DNA of 64,000 nucleotides, from positions 61,509 to 125,508 of the forward strand of contig CAZJQD010000002.1 of assembly GCA_964548165.1 (NCBI GenBank), in the 5' to 3' direction. Both the position numbers and the translations under genes were made by a program. Position 1 is the first letter of the stretch. The number at the start of each line of letters is the position of its first letter. This DNA is from CAZJQD01 sp964548165 [NCBI: uncultured bacterium]. Lineage in GTDB: Bacteria; UBA8481. The notes below the pieces were generated by a model. It saw nothing but the letters and a program-made list of their open reading frames with translations, ran no database searches and had not been told where the DNA came from. Below are positions 24,901-27,895 of this stretch, piece after piece.

Positions 24901-27731
24901 TCCTCGTTGACCGTCGTGGCCATCCAGGTGATCTCGGCATCCCCTGCGCCGAGGGGCCGCGCGGCTACCGTGTCGGGAGCTCGTGGCGCGATGGTATCGC
25001 CCGATGCCGCCGTGTCGGCGATGCCGAATCGGTAGGGGGTCGCGAGGATCGAATCCTGGCCGCCACCGCCGAGGTGCGATCGAATGACCGTCTCGCTCCG
25101 ACTTCCCCACCAGTTGCGCCGGGCATCCTGGACCTGGAACGTGCCGTTCCAGAAGGCGGAATCGGGCAGGTTGTTCCGGGTGAACATGTTGTTCTGGCTG
25201 GTTCCGCTGACGTGAATGGCCCAGTTCGATGAGCCATTCACCTGGTTCTGGGCGTAGTAGCCGTTGTCGGTGTTGAAGAGCTGGATCGCGGTGCCGTTGC
25301 CGGCTTGGAAGGTGTTACGCACGGCGTGGACAGAGGAGCAATTACTGAGGTTGACGGCGGTGCTGAATGCGCTGGCGAAGACGTTGTCGGCGACCTGGAG
25401 GGACGAAACCCCCGAGGCCTGTATCCCCGACGCGGCGGCGCCGGTGAAGCGGGATCCCGTGATGGCGGCCTGCCCGGCATTGAGAAGGCTGATGGCGAAA
25501 TTGTAATTGCCGAGGAACTGCCCATCAATGACGCGGTGACCGCTCCCGCCGCTGATGTCGAGACCGACCCCGGCGTTGTCGGCAATCACCACCGAGGAGA
25601 ACTGCGTGGACTCCGTGCCGAACTGGAGGATGACGCCGCCGCCGAGGCCGTTCGTGGAGACGGAGACCCTGTCGAACGTGAGCTGGTCGGCGTTGCTGCC
25701 GACGAAGCCCCGGTAGCCGCGGCGCAAGGCGAGCTTGCGGACGGTGAGACCGGGGACCGTGTCGACGCGGAGCACGGTGATGTCGCCGATGGCCGTGGTG
25801 TCCGCCGGATCGATGAGCGTGGCGGAGGGGCCCGCGGAATCGCGGCCTTCGATCGTGATGCCGGGAGTCTTGACGGAGAGGGTTTCCGGGTAGGTTCCTG
25901 CGTCAATGAGAACGGTGTCGCCTGGAGTGACGCGATCGAGGGCGGACTGGACGCGCGCGAAAGGAAAGAGGGGGTTGAGACCGGAGTAATGGGTACTGCC
26001 CCTTCGGGACGTCAACAGGTCGCCCGCGACCGAGTCGTCATTGACGAAGTAGGCATTGGGGCCGCTCGTGTCCACGACGGTCAGGGAACCCGCCAGCAGG
26101 ACCGGGTTGAACGGGCCGGACTCGGCACTGAGGAACCCCAGATTCCTGGAAGCTACTCTCAGCTGGAAGGAGTCGCCGAGTGGAGCGCCTGCGGCTACGT
26201 TCGCCATGACGACGAGGGGTAGGCCGTTGGCCGGGACAGAGCGAAAGAGGCCCCAGGTCTCCCAACCGCCGCCATTCGGGACCAGGCTGGCGAGGACGGT
26301 ATCGCCCGGAGTGAACGTGGAGTCCTCGTCGGCATCGATGGCCACGCTCACCGCCGACAAGCCCGCAAGAGAGGCTCCCGTGACATTCTCCACGCGAAAG
26401 ACCATCAGGGTGTCGCCGCCCAACCCCGTGTTTCCGTAGACGCGAAGAGCTCCCAGGGTTTGCGACGTCTCGGAACGTCCTGCCGTGTTGCCCAGGGAGG
26501 GACCGGTGGTGACGAAACCCTGCGGGAGGGGAAGTTGCAGGCGCCAGACTTCGCCGCCCGACGCCGTGTTCTCACCGCCCCAGATGAGCGTGTCCGGCGA
26601 AGCGGCCAGGACAGGCAGACCAAGGCGATTGTTCGCGATGCCGAAACCCGCGTTGGGGATGGAAGAGACGAAGTTGACGCCGTCCCAACTGCGATAGACC
26701 TGGGCCGACGCCGGATTGACGGACCGCACCGCGGCCCAGAGGGCGCCTTGGAAGACGACGAGATCCGTGATGGCCTCGTTCTGTACCTGCCCGAAGCCGT
26801 TCTGCAATACGGGCTGCCAGTTGATTCCGTCCTGGCTTCTCCAGACCTCGGCGCCGTTCAGGGGGTTATTGGTTCCGGCGTACAACTTGCCCTGGAAGGT
26901 GGCGAGAGCGGTGACCGCGATGTTGTTGGCGGAGCCGAACCCGGGAAGGCCCACTTGCTGCCAGGTGGCGGAGTCTCCGCGTGGGGAGGCGAAGAGCCGC
27001 CCGCCGAGGCTGGAACCCGCCTGAGTATCGTCGGTCGCCACGTAGATGGTGTCGAGGAAGTACGCCACATCGTGGATCTCGCGGACGCGGTTGTTGACCT
27101 GGCCGAAATCCACCACTTTCTGCCAGCCCGTGGTTTCCGCGGCCGGAAGGCGCCAGATCTGGGCCCCAGACGCGTTGTCGAAGGTCGCGATCAGGCTGTC
27201 CGCAAAGGGAAAGAGCGTCGATACGGACGCATTGCCAAAGTCGCTGAATCCGGACCCCGGTCCATTCAGGAGACTGAAGTTCGACCCATCCGTCGTGCGA
27301 TAGACGCGGGCCCCGTTCGAGACTGAATCGACGCCGACATAGACCATGGCGCCGGTATCGGCGATGGCATGAATCACCCGGTTCATGCCGGTGATTCCCG
27401 GTGTGAAGAGGCTGGAGGAGCCCCACGTTCCCGAATCGGCGGTCGGGGACTGGAGCAACTGGGCCGCGGTGGCGATTCGCTCCGTGCCGGCGAAGAACCC
27501 GAAGGTCGTGAAGGCGGCTGACCGAATGCCGATGTTGGCCGAATTGCCGAAACCGCCTACGGAGGACGAGATCCACGTATCCGCTGATGCGCCATTTGCG
27601 CATGTGAGGAGTGCGAAAAGAGAGAGGGCGGCGGTGCAAGAACGCACGCGATGGCGAGGGGATCGGCTGGGATGCTTTTCTGGCGTGGAACTGTCCCCCT
27701 GATCGCGCAAACGGTGGAAAATGAGGCCCAT
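633..27731 (-). CDS. Giant secreted multidomain protein (9,032 aa): beta-helix, FN3, FG-GAP and Ig-like repeats with FlgD/T9SS-like C-terminus
   Basis: A single unbroken frame. Approximate layout in residues: signal peptide 1-50 (cleavage after GASA); propeller-like repeats of the form 'GKLYAGTNN...GAEVWRSQDG' 52-410; eight right-handed beta-helix modules opening with W/F-YVND near 558, 1367, 2312, 3109, 3681, 4218, 4760 and 5227, each closing with a WWG/YWG motif and followed by a fibronectin-III domain; two copies of a ~180-residue unnamed module at 1029-1211 and 2772-2964; seven FG-GAP repeats 1814-2181; 14 tandem Ig-like repeats 5741-7124; three ~150-residue repeats 7129-7589; nine more Ig-like repeats to ~8500; FlgD/T9SS-type C-terminus 8929-9032 (VYPNPWRP, then WNGRNEGG). 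Lysine and cysteine are rare; Asp-Thr and Asp-Ser pairs are very frequent. Such architecture suits a cell-surface adhesin or stalk-like structure; the actual ligand is unknown. An in-frame GTG at 27647 is an alternative start that shortens the signal's basic region. Confidence 0.9.
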   Translation of the reverse strand: MGLIFHRLRDQGDSSTPEKHPSRSPRHRVRSCTAALSLFALLTCANGASADTWISSSVGGFGNSANIGIRSAAFTTFGFFAGTERIATAAQLLQSPTADSGTWGSSSLFTPGITGMNRVIHAIADTGAMVYVGVDSVSNGARVYRTTDGSNFSLLNGPGSGFSDFGNASVSTLFPFADSLIATFDNASGAQIWRLPAAETTGWQKVVDFGQVNNRVREIHDVAYFLDTIYVATDDTQAGSSLGGRLFASPRGDSATWQQVGLPGFGSANNIAVTALATFQGKLYAGTNNPLNGAEVWRSQDGINWQPVLQNGFGQVQNEAITDLVVFQGALWAAVRSVNPASAQVYRSWDGVNFVSSIPNAGFGIANNRLGLPVLAASPDTLIWGGENTASGGEVWRLQLPLPQGFVTTGPSLGNTAGRSETSQTLGALRVYGNTGLGGDTLMVFRVENVTGASLAGLSAVSVAIDADEDSTFTPGDTVLASLVPNGGGWETWGLFRSVPANGLPLVVMANVAAGAPLGDSFQLRVASRNLGFLSAESGPFNPVLLAGSLTVVDTSGPNAYFVNDDSVAGDLLTSRRGSTHYSGLNPLFPFARVQSALDRVTPGDTVLIDAGTYPETLSVKTPGITIEGRDSAGPSATLIDPADTTAIGDITVLRVDTVPGLTVRKLALRRGYRGFVGSNADQLTFDRVSVSTNGLGGGVILQFGTESTQFSSVVIADNAGVGLDISGGSGHRVIDGQFLGNYNFAISLLNAGQAAITGSRFTGAAASGIQASGVSSLQVADNVFASAFSTAVNLSNCSSVHAVRNTFQAGNGTAIQLFNTDNGYYAQNQVNGSSNWAIHVSGTSQNNMFTRNNLPDSAFWNGTFQVQDARRNWWGSRSETVIRSHLGGGGQDSILATPYRFGIADTAASGDTIAPRAPDTVAARPLGAGDAEITWMATTVNEESSPYTVSVAAYTIWRSASAETPAWQVRGVVGAGQQVFIDTGLGNGETRYYRVTARDNAAPYPNESWLSDSLVAVVLNTVPPDTSVPPTITGSYDTVVTGATASETGATIGQSNVDTFTLTLPSSSGTETWNVRMPFSDTGNSVQVRLVPETILNASDTGLIHGFTRGVQHRFEINVYDSSGARRTDSYWQQVGESIVLSFNFGQSGIETHRAVLYWLNTRDSKWYDVTHPESGMTSASYQRYPDSFTIAVNHFTHFFPGEGLVDTVTVVLADTIPFQATASSLNETVTVMALYILGDTAGPAEASDTLTFFSVENVGTLIPANITEVSLWLDADTNRRYSIGDTLISQLYYVAATPPRWETNLSYPIPASGLNVVATFRATGGTGDTFLARIGAGGVKTADEESGPVAAVTAPYPVVVLDLNQPNAWYVNDTSLSGDSYTQAIGHRNNNGLSPGFPAESITQVLALLSAGDSIFVDAGTFYERLTVPISSITIQGVDSALTVLDAGDSLNASYTGIYATGFSNFTLAQLRVRNAYYGIDLTNANSCTISAVLVEHCNQHGVRIEGTSSQTRIESSAAIANGQVGFRIFGGGNAHWVTHCVAESNGAGGFELQMTQILAEGNTARNNQQFGFSLTGNSGELRRNNATNNSVYGYYIEAAFPIMDLCTADSNATYQVYVGAGATNATIRRSMIYPGPAFPDSGLFTTSGQPVSCTSVYWGTLSPSSIRNMIQGSGRNLVSFQPFRTGPTDTTPGADTIAPQRPETVTVRALSETTISVSWTAVIQSQEPEPSLSLAGYRVFRADGAETAPVNPVAFVAPNLTSWIDSNLAIGQSFYYWVSAEDTNTLPNTSGFADTPGRSQTYGFFPYYEPLTGIETGLEDGDVAWADFNLDGELDFAATGIDMQNNDRLIIYRNVGPGAYIPSEPMGGGSGLRYSALAWADYDNDGDLDLVVAGFSANRRLIVYRNDNNTFNLAAEPMGVNQGLDYAALDWGDFDNDGDVDLVACGNDGGSRQVILFENRGSDSFVEINRPMGGGNGVDRGAVRWGDYDGDSDLDLAVVGDKGGVKAFVVLQNTGDTTFPLAFEPLGGGQGMMDASLDWGDYDNDGRLDLAVAGFASPNKLQVYRNNGAGFSLAEQPLPNPVDGLRYGAVAWCDYNGDGRLDIAAAGEDGLFARRLIVFRNQAGSGDTFVQAVEPFGETRGLTNASIAWADFNGDGWPDLLVSGSEGAQRRLMVLRAFANGDTNSSPPLSPTAVQPKGAEYLPGSAVTFRWGAAGGDTTPVAALTYNLRVGTTPGGGEILSADTNSAHGLNTRLLGNVQHDTAHWLRSSTRLTPGTYYWSVQAVDGGMRRSAWSATESFVVLNTAGPNAWYVNDDLPTNDSFTSAPGADTNLGVYPDRPLRTLSAVMGRLTAGDSVYIDGGTWTETFAFTADSVTILGVDTQNTVIDPPGTNNNGLTAIYAESRAGIRIANLRVMDTKRGVEFLNVTNSRIENVEAQGSRGGFALFTSDTNVVENCRAQSPAETGIELLGSRGNVIDTFMSYLSSIRGVVLDAGSNDNLLRGVQVINSTSLGFGLNASSFNRITRSFATGGSVLLEISNGADSNLVDGNLFDICSTYQVYLIAGSGQGNTFIQNTFTPVAERPELAVPCIFRKNNVESGVSVASNDMDLRHNWWGTTDSAIIATRVFGPGGSSDVYIPYRLGLVDTAPGADTVAPRAPDTVALTPLGGSSVEITWATSATDEESGTTLFGLDRYRIYRSSAPDSSSWALRGEVAAGTTSFVDSGVSTVETQYYRITSMDSALFPNESFYSDSVVFHLATAGSQDTSIPPGITGAYDTVVSGATSSETGVSMGQSNVDTLTLTLPSAGGTETWMIRMPFSDTGNAVRVRLVPAAVLSASDTGFIHGYSRGFPHRFEVDVYDSNGARRTDAYWAQVGESIVLTFHYGTSGIDTHRSFLYWLNTADSKWYDVTHPESGMTSATYVRTAESFSIAVNHFTHFFPGEGLVDTVTVVFADTIPATNVSVSQESITIAAFLILGDTAGPSGATDTLTNFGIGNAGLLPSGSVADVTLWHDADQNYRYSAGDTPIALLTYFAGPPARWESTFAYTLPETGIHVVVTLRTTAGPHKDTFHPFVDTGWVKTADEDSGPLTPRYADFYFTILDTSQPNVWYVNDTSTAGDSFSSAVGHPANSGLSPHLPKRSLNDVENVLSSGDTVLVDAGSYYEPDTVIMATPFVTIRGVDSLATIVSFGDSSAPSARGIYMLASQGMQIHDLAVFHAWNGIWLNNADSATIQRVRADSNGNVGISIANGSDSATVRDATADSNTMSGVSVQGSPTAFLAGVIARRNGNIGIAIDNASFASVIQGSRSDSNTYGMVVGNTSYGCTIASSSASGNSQLGFWINAASGYLTTNIASGNGTYGFKFDSSGDSWTADSNTASANGSGGFQALGAAFGTARYNTALGNTGDGFELSASSNNPTFIGNRSTGNLGIGHGFSLTAIIAGDFRHNTASRNARNGYVFDNTTNMLVVQNEAESNGWYAVHVGNNSANDTFTKNHLRGGPSNPDSLVFSSLTLPSRIDMSRNWWGVTDSAAIRGGIAGSTRDSITYYPFRLGPVDTSIAADTVAPRAPDTVTAVPLDSSHVALSWGAVIVDEEISGVAFVLSGYRIWRASRADSTSWHPVDTVASGITAFTDSGLLPDTLYCYRITAFDNGLLENQSFFSESIGTATTYPSVDTSGPNAWYVNDTSTVGDSFTSTQGADTHHGLSPSSPLRSLASVLNRLTPGDTVLIDAGTYGESLALNNRFAILIRGVDSALTILRGSDSTPSGVAGVSLTSCSEVTIRDLRLMDYRYGVQTNDADTCRFLNLHLLALGNWAVDLAGGSDSCHVENIQGDSVASGISVAGSYHATIRGNRIQYGTYGVQLTSVGGNHLVADNVLETNASGGIHAVGTNYSTFSGNTVRGSNSDGIYISSDFAIIESNTVEGSFNAGIYFFGAKDGIVRHNVSRRNNSHGIQTNNTSDTILILSNSVTRNGSFGITIGATRGLIQSNLVHDNVGGGIEAAATASGNHFVQNHVDSNGGWAITLGVGTFAETFTRNIFVGSPDRPDSIVNNNSGQPNNFHRNWWGTVDSQAIYAKIMGTPNAVLYMPFRLGTVDTRPGADTIAPQAPDSVVATANGDTAIRVQWSGILANEDLGATALDVSGVRVYHAPTRDTSIWTLLAQLGPGNVELLDSNLVAGTTRYYRVTAFDTYSPENQSFYSDSIAGTTAAPDTTGPNIWYVNDTSTAGDSFTSGIGSDSNHGRTPTFPVRSLGQVLRFVTPGDTIRIDAGTYRDSLDLGPTFYSLWITGADSALTILDYQDSTPGPNVIGIKLNQCTNVVVSDLQVRNVYRGIQLVGADSNTFLNVKVRLAGLLGVDVQAGSDSNTFTRTHIETVGSTGVQVDASTYNVFSGLYVGQVSQHGVLFQNTADSNVLVASAIETTAQYGIQLLNTSSFNRIDRNRVTGTGNHGIIANNAHRNTITGNTATSSGALFSGIVITNADEAIVESNVIQGWGYHGIDVNTSADSATILANVLSSNIQNGLSIDGTAHVVRHNLITNNGIAGIYGLAALSSSFFAQNELDSNGVAINIQAGASNDTFTRNNLRASPTTDSILTNASGSASFERNWWGTTDSQLLRLRIGGPTADQSRYSPYRLGRVDTSVGADTVAPRAPDTVSVSTLGLTSLRVSWSAASASEEPEAALGLNGYRVYRAATPGADSWNPVVLAGPGQTFVDDTGLSPFTTYYYRVTAFDNSAVENQSFFSDSIIGGLTTTDTALPNAWYVNDSSTIGDSFTSAIGYDTNVGLTAATPFRTISRAMMFLTPGDTVYIDSGVFTETVVIETSFVALIGVDSQSTIINPPGLSGTPGLYGIFADTQVHIGLIGLRVTDAYDGIHFVDVDSSSVIGVHVSNSGNAGIMLRAGSESASLLGIEALTNTAYGIAIEDSSNRTFIAGSRITNSGAGISIYLSDNNRVASNVLLTNGSGGILINGSRGNVVADNAIGSSGSSGLYLTAGATSNIVAHNRISGTTGKGVVLDGADSNAFVQNLISGNDTGIGLYGASQYNRFLANNVVGNTYFGWHKTGAASPQYATGNWWGTRDTIGILATFSDSVTSFTPFRLVQADTAVSADTVAPRSPDTFLATSLSETAIALTWSASLLDEDGSTQDNLVGYRIYRDTSTAPSLPTLVATIAAPTAVFVDSGLAPYQTYRYRITAFDLQGSFGGNEAFYSDTTASASAVPDTSGPNTWYVNDTSTAGDSYTSSIGYDTSFGLTPSAPKRSIAAVLALASAGDTILVDAGYYYETIAIPANGIAILGVDSSPTGTILSPGDTSLGANKKAITASGVSNLTISRLRIVMAYQGLNLFNVDTSTFTHLTVSGAGQNGLNLVQSDSNTLTHIAAAGNGSSGISLSFSLRNLLAWNVAQTNAADGFSLGTNSDSNTIRENRAASNGQRGFSVNSLSTGNLHESNVASSNTLGGFQISAPWNIYVANRAFANMNNGMAIVGCTGTVLVRNITDSNASDGLSLATAAVGSQVFEHISRNNAGSGISLASAADNRFVLCSSDSNNSWAVSISGLSARDTFERCNFTPNPTKPDSVVSAGSLLRAVFERCWWGSVDSAVVKLRINGAGKDSVIYIPFRLGAVDTAPGADTVAPRAPDTVAVAVLGASSLRISWAPVTATEEPGYALGLSGYRVYRAATPDSSSWILRGSVASAALTFIDSGLQALETHSYRVTAFDGAALENQSFYSESVATGMTADTQPPTAPTLVAPPDLTDTNVTTLAFAWTASTDSAGIATYRLQFDTAGTFANLVVDSVTGTGTTALRTLPANETYYWRVVAVDNSGNTTPVAGGRRLRVDTAPPTTPALATPAASLETNLVSQLFSWAPATDTVSGVASYRFQLDTAGTFSVNWVDTTLATTSVTLTLGGNETWYWRVTATDSATNAAISATRSVLVDTMAPTGIVTLLAPAAGTDTNQVSLAFSWTASSDNLSGIAGYRLQVDTSGAFSLLVADSFTPSTSASRTLPANDTYHWRLIVVDDAGNTAATASRSFRLDTTTPMNFAINLPANNTDTSGLTFDFWFNSSADSISGLLYYRLQVDTANTFTSLYVDSIVAASGNNAQRTLAPNDTYYWRMVAVDSAGNTTTSATRRIRTDTIAPIPPGYSGIPNNYDTNVTTLTFAWAIGTDTGTGISHYRFQMDTSSSAFTAPYVDTTLTANSVTVANLNTRDTHAWRVVVYDSAGNSATVGHFVLRVDTAPPTAPTLVSPVNNYESAAATFTFTWSASADSMAGVARYRLQISDSVAFLTLVRDSYTTALSATHVFNTSDTYYWRVAAYDSATNHETSSIRALRYDNGAPSASNLQSPADNQDTSSTTITFSWSASTDSNGIAGYRLQIDTSSSFASPLVDSVTPALSGTRTLAPNDTYWWRVIATDNSGNTTASTFRVVRIDTVAPTVPALLAPEAGYDTSNGAVLFAWSSSSDTLSGLARYKLQFDTNGTFTSLTSDSATTSTSLNVIMLTEGTRFWRVVAVDTAGNTAVSDTRRIRLDLSTPTQPTLQAPSDPTDTNLLTIRFAWTPSTDSVTGILRYQLQFDTSPGFTTTYIDSAVPGTETSAIRTLAANETWYWRVVAVDSGLSVTPSTGRVLRIDTAAPVAGTPSTPAASLDTASTTIRFSWTAAVDTGTGILAYRLLISTDSSFAGALAVDSSTGLALESTVTLAPNDTYYWTIRVFDTVANNTFYAIRRLRIDTTAPGAASLLSPADGHDTSVSGLTFTWSAAPDSIAGIQGYRLQLDTAGGAFGSPYLDTFTFSTSIAILSGLRANETTYWRILAVDSAGNATASLSRLLRLDTQAPTASSLTSPSADVDTSATTLGVAWTTAFDSFSGIAAYRLQIDTAGTFVASLIDTTTTGTTLTIVNAPANDTYFLRVTARDSAGNVATSVVRRVRIDTTAPTPVTLTMPVAPYTDTNVTTVTFAWTTAADSISGVASYRVQIDTTGAFASLLLDTTVTATTLTVHSALVNETFRLRIISRDSAGNTTTSTTYTFRIDTAPPTKPLLTAPADATDTSGTTILFTWSASTDSIAGLAGYRLQIDTSTAFLSPFVNALTTLTSFTQALVTDTYRWRVIAYDSVGNASISDSRLLVIDTGSTPLLLTVHPTLPASTAIVALGTDQTAVLAFSLKSALSDTLTTAGVAFAGAAGVANRFEFVRLYRDLNTNAAFDSGTDVLVASLSATADTRWTTAVLNQALGTGDSFLIVVGLADTAPLDETLQASIPPSSVKTTLADTGPAVSQAAPGVFTVQGAGVTLVVNALKPLSATVNSAVANTNGVLAFTVGGGANDSLTVLRVSFAGNAAGAGKIDSVALYRDGNRDGSLGSSDTLVAILAAQGSAYVLGSPVSLGVAGTDSFVVAVSLTTSAATGDTLRAYLPALAVRTSLRDTRPLVAEYSPATLYVDTGSSITGISVNNATLSETIAPLALDVTRLMSFTVTGNAGDTLKQFSVRLTGNAGQVNRLDYVVLYRDSNRNGNVDSGTDPVISLLGYSGSQTYGMTGLNQSLGATGAESFLVVVSVRDTAPSGETMLAVIPALGVKTSMRDTGPSIDLAAPAVFYVYDLIPPTAFSLASPADGTLTANPAVTLGWNATTDAGSGLSYYRLQASRSSSFALLAVDTNVGQLTSYAPGLAGDTTWHWRVIAYDVNGNARASSETWTVTVDQVPPSSPVLIAPAANVETSASTFTFAWSASTDTFTGVADYSIQTSYDPAFGTLDINTSVGNVTTTSLALASGAVHYWRIAASDDAGNVAYSDTRKLTIVSAGPLAPVLLNPAASLETSSRTITFSWNASAETLSTISSYTLQVDTAGTFAAPLVSASAGLSTSSSTTLPSNASYSWRVVVANTLGFTTASASRTLVIDTSVTVALFSPADSTTTTDTQPTFVWTSDGDTWTWEIGRDTTGLAAAETRTVTVKNLVSQALAGGDWFWRVTAVDRSGNTVASGWFHLAVDTGGAPAADSVPPATFSLVTPAHGAYLGGLPAGFTWNLTTDTPGGVTAYKLQVSGDSTFAVTIVDTTVGPAVDSLAVLGLPASTLLYWRVIASDAAGNQAASQTTRAFIIDTTPPAAPAPLLAPSSGADTAAGSITLRWSASSDTLSGLRAYRFQTDSAGTFASPLHDAYTSATETTLSGFTQGTWTWRVQSVDTAGNVSTWIADTFRLLTSPPTTPTVLSPTNGGFIATTAPTLDWSDATAFAAALRRYRVQLGTDSTFAATTLDTQTADTTSQLTAPSLAAGTWHWRVVAEDQLGNLSSWASASFTLETATPAAPGFTTPAGGLVTRAVPITFSWQETGSIPASGLSGYQLWIATATGETFVETTVLTSLTSGSLNILGFMDTSFTARVRARTNAGAWSPYSGGLAFGFDSTPPATVPALVAPRGGAETSATAVVFTIAGSSDTGAGGTRVRYLFQASRQESFAVLLTSQYVEDTRFVPVFNFNDSNTTYWWRVAAVDTVGNQTAWSAADSFRRPAGNDDTLPAPIFDLVALADDALGITLTWFGSPSPDVRSAGQYNIYWNQGLSSAMPDTLLAVLSDNGSESFTWSTTGRASLTAGTFYLFRVNAQDASGNEDAGGALAGASARSSAPTQAWTSLVTPKAGQRVLLAGGIQVQVDLNGARSAADTLIFQYRRSGGGSWTSMTPAATPTATNPMRVGGETRTVYGLHWNALADAIGNDSVVELRVIAQAANRDSAPGLSSVIGILATTSDTLADIAGGSDSVRQRGLGGQRMDVALQGGNDSQATVSFARGAVDPDAEDSFTVGLGVAGSSGRGATGAGAGAGALAVSASAVNALIGRDTPVGLILSVDIFDKAGAAVTALQPGHTALVAMTCPSGVALDSLVLRSAHSGGETQEWRFDSTTNTPSLSRFAYDSASRTVRFLTSKFSSFVLVVPIAGSGGPGNQASLARFMVYPNPWRPNAGVVATGAPYDPTSPRTTGIVFDFLPARVRIEVFTLRGERVFERTTQINDGFVTWNGRNEGGHEVASGWYIYVVTDLATNQRATGKLAVIR
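2230..4960 (-). repeat. Second block of about nine Ig-like/FN3-like repeats inside the giant gene
   Basis: About nine repeats of 75-100 codons, each opening with a Pro-Pro/Thr-Pro motif and a 'LxxPxxG' strand and carrying a 'YWRVxAxDxxGN' strand near its end. They are more diverged from each other than the upstream block, and one (near 4000) lacks the usual middle strand. Confidence 0.7.
4965..6345 (-). repeat. Three tandem ~150-residue repeats of an unnamed beta module in the giant gene
   Basis: Three successive units share 'DSLTVLRVSFAGNAA', 'LYRDxNxDGxxDSGTD' and a 'VVSVRDTAPSGETM'-like strand followed by 'KTSxxDTGP'. Related single units sit immediately before beta-helix modules 1, 2 and 4. 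The DxNxDGxxDxG stretch looks like a calcium-binding loop. I do not recognise a named domain. Confidence 0.6.
6360..10510 (-). repeat. Fourteen tandem Ig-like repeats (~290 bp period) inside the giant gene
   Basis: Fourteen consecutive units of ~95-100 codons follow one template: 'APTxPxLxxPxxxxDTxxTTxxFSWxxSxDSxxG', then 'YRLQxDTxxxF', then 'NDTYYWRVxAxDSAGNT', then 'RRxRxDTT'. This is the Ig-like fold common in bacterial exoproteins and adhesins, where it forms a rigid rod. Divergence between copies shows an old amplification under selection. Confidence 0.85.
18430..19415 (-). repeat. Second copy of the 'NHFTHFFPGEG' module in the giant gene
   Basis: About 180 residues closely matching the copy at 23650-24645, roughly three quarters identical by eye. 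Shared markers include 'SETGxxxGQSNVDT', 'RMPFSDTGN', 'YWLNTxDSKWYDVTHPES' and 'VNHFTHFFPGEG'. It is followed by a ~140-residue unit of the type tripled at 4965-6345. Confidence 0.75.
21190..22295 (-). repeat. Seven FG-GAP/VCBS repeats: predicted complete beta-propeller in the giant gene
   Basis: Seven units, each 'WxDxDxDGxxDLxxxG', carry the calcium loops DFNLDGELD, DYDNDGDLD, DFDNDGDVD, DYDGDSDLD, DYDNDGRLD, DYNGDGRLD and DFNGDGWPD. Between loops each unit has a 'RLIVYRN' strand. Seven blades is the count of the integrin-alpha propeller. Confidence 0.85.
23650..24645 (-). repeat. First copy of the 'NHFTHFFPGEG' module in the giant gene
   Basis: About 180 residues between FN3 domain 1 and beta-helix 2, including 'ETWNVRMPFSDTGN', 'RFEINVYDSSGARRTDSYW' and 'VNHFTHFFPGEG'. 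It recurs near residue 2772. The fold is not recognised; the 'LYWLN..DSKWYDVT' strand resembles modules that end large exoprotein beta-sandwiches. Confidence 0.7.
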
Positions 27732-27769
27732 GAACTATTTCAAGAATAGACAAACCTGACCGTTTACGC

Positions 27770-27810
27770 TATCGAAAATGGGGTCAAACACAGTGAAGAA
27801 TTATACTTGT
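27770..27810 (-). promoter_or_regulatory. Candidate promoter of the giant exoprotein gene
   Basis: This short AT-rich stretch carries a perfect minus-strand TATAAT at 27805-27800, about 70 bases before the start codon at 27731. No good TTGACA lies 17 bases upstream, so either the -35 element is weak or another factor assists. The location is inference from sequence alone. Confidence 0.4.
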
Positions 27811-27840
27811 GAATAGCTGATTGTTCGTGGGTTACGACTA

Positions 27841-27893
27841 GGGCCTCCTTTACGACTGGCTGGCGGGGCGGGTCTGGCGCCCCCCAGGAGGGG
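27841..27893 (-). terminator. Nested hairpin downstream of the AsmA-like gene
   Basis: Immediately after the AsmA-like stop at 27896 the minus strand reads GGGGCG, a short loop, CGCCCC, flanked by an outer CCTCCT/AGGAGG pairing. No T-run follows, so it may be a processing structure or a Rho-type end rather than a classical intrinsic terminator. It separates the AsmA-like gene from the giant gene. Confidence 0.4.
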
Positions 27894-27895
27894 CC

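Larger units (their letters stand above)
10530..26060 (-). repeat. Eight repeated beta-helix + WWG motif + FN3 modules of the giant gene
   Basis: Each module begins 'WYVNDTSxxGDSFTS..GxDxNxGLxPxxPxRSL', passes 'LxPGDTVxIDAGTYxE' and 'IxGVDSxxTI', continues with short NosD-type coils ('GIxxxxxSxxNxxxxN'), closes with 'RNWWGTxDSxxI' and 'YxPFRLGxVDTxxGADTVAPRAPDTV', and enters an FN3 domain ending 'YRVTAFDxxxxENQSFYSDS'. Module openings lie near 26058, 23632, 20795, 18405, 16690, 15078, 13453 and 12050. Module 2 has YWG and module 8 CWWG in place of NWWG. Confidence 0.85.

Noticed and set aside
27841-27893. Possible attachment site or riboswitch at the hairpin before the giant gene
   Set aside because: No tRNA-like or direct repeat partner is present and the structure lies just past a stop codon on the same strand, which fits an mRNA end better.
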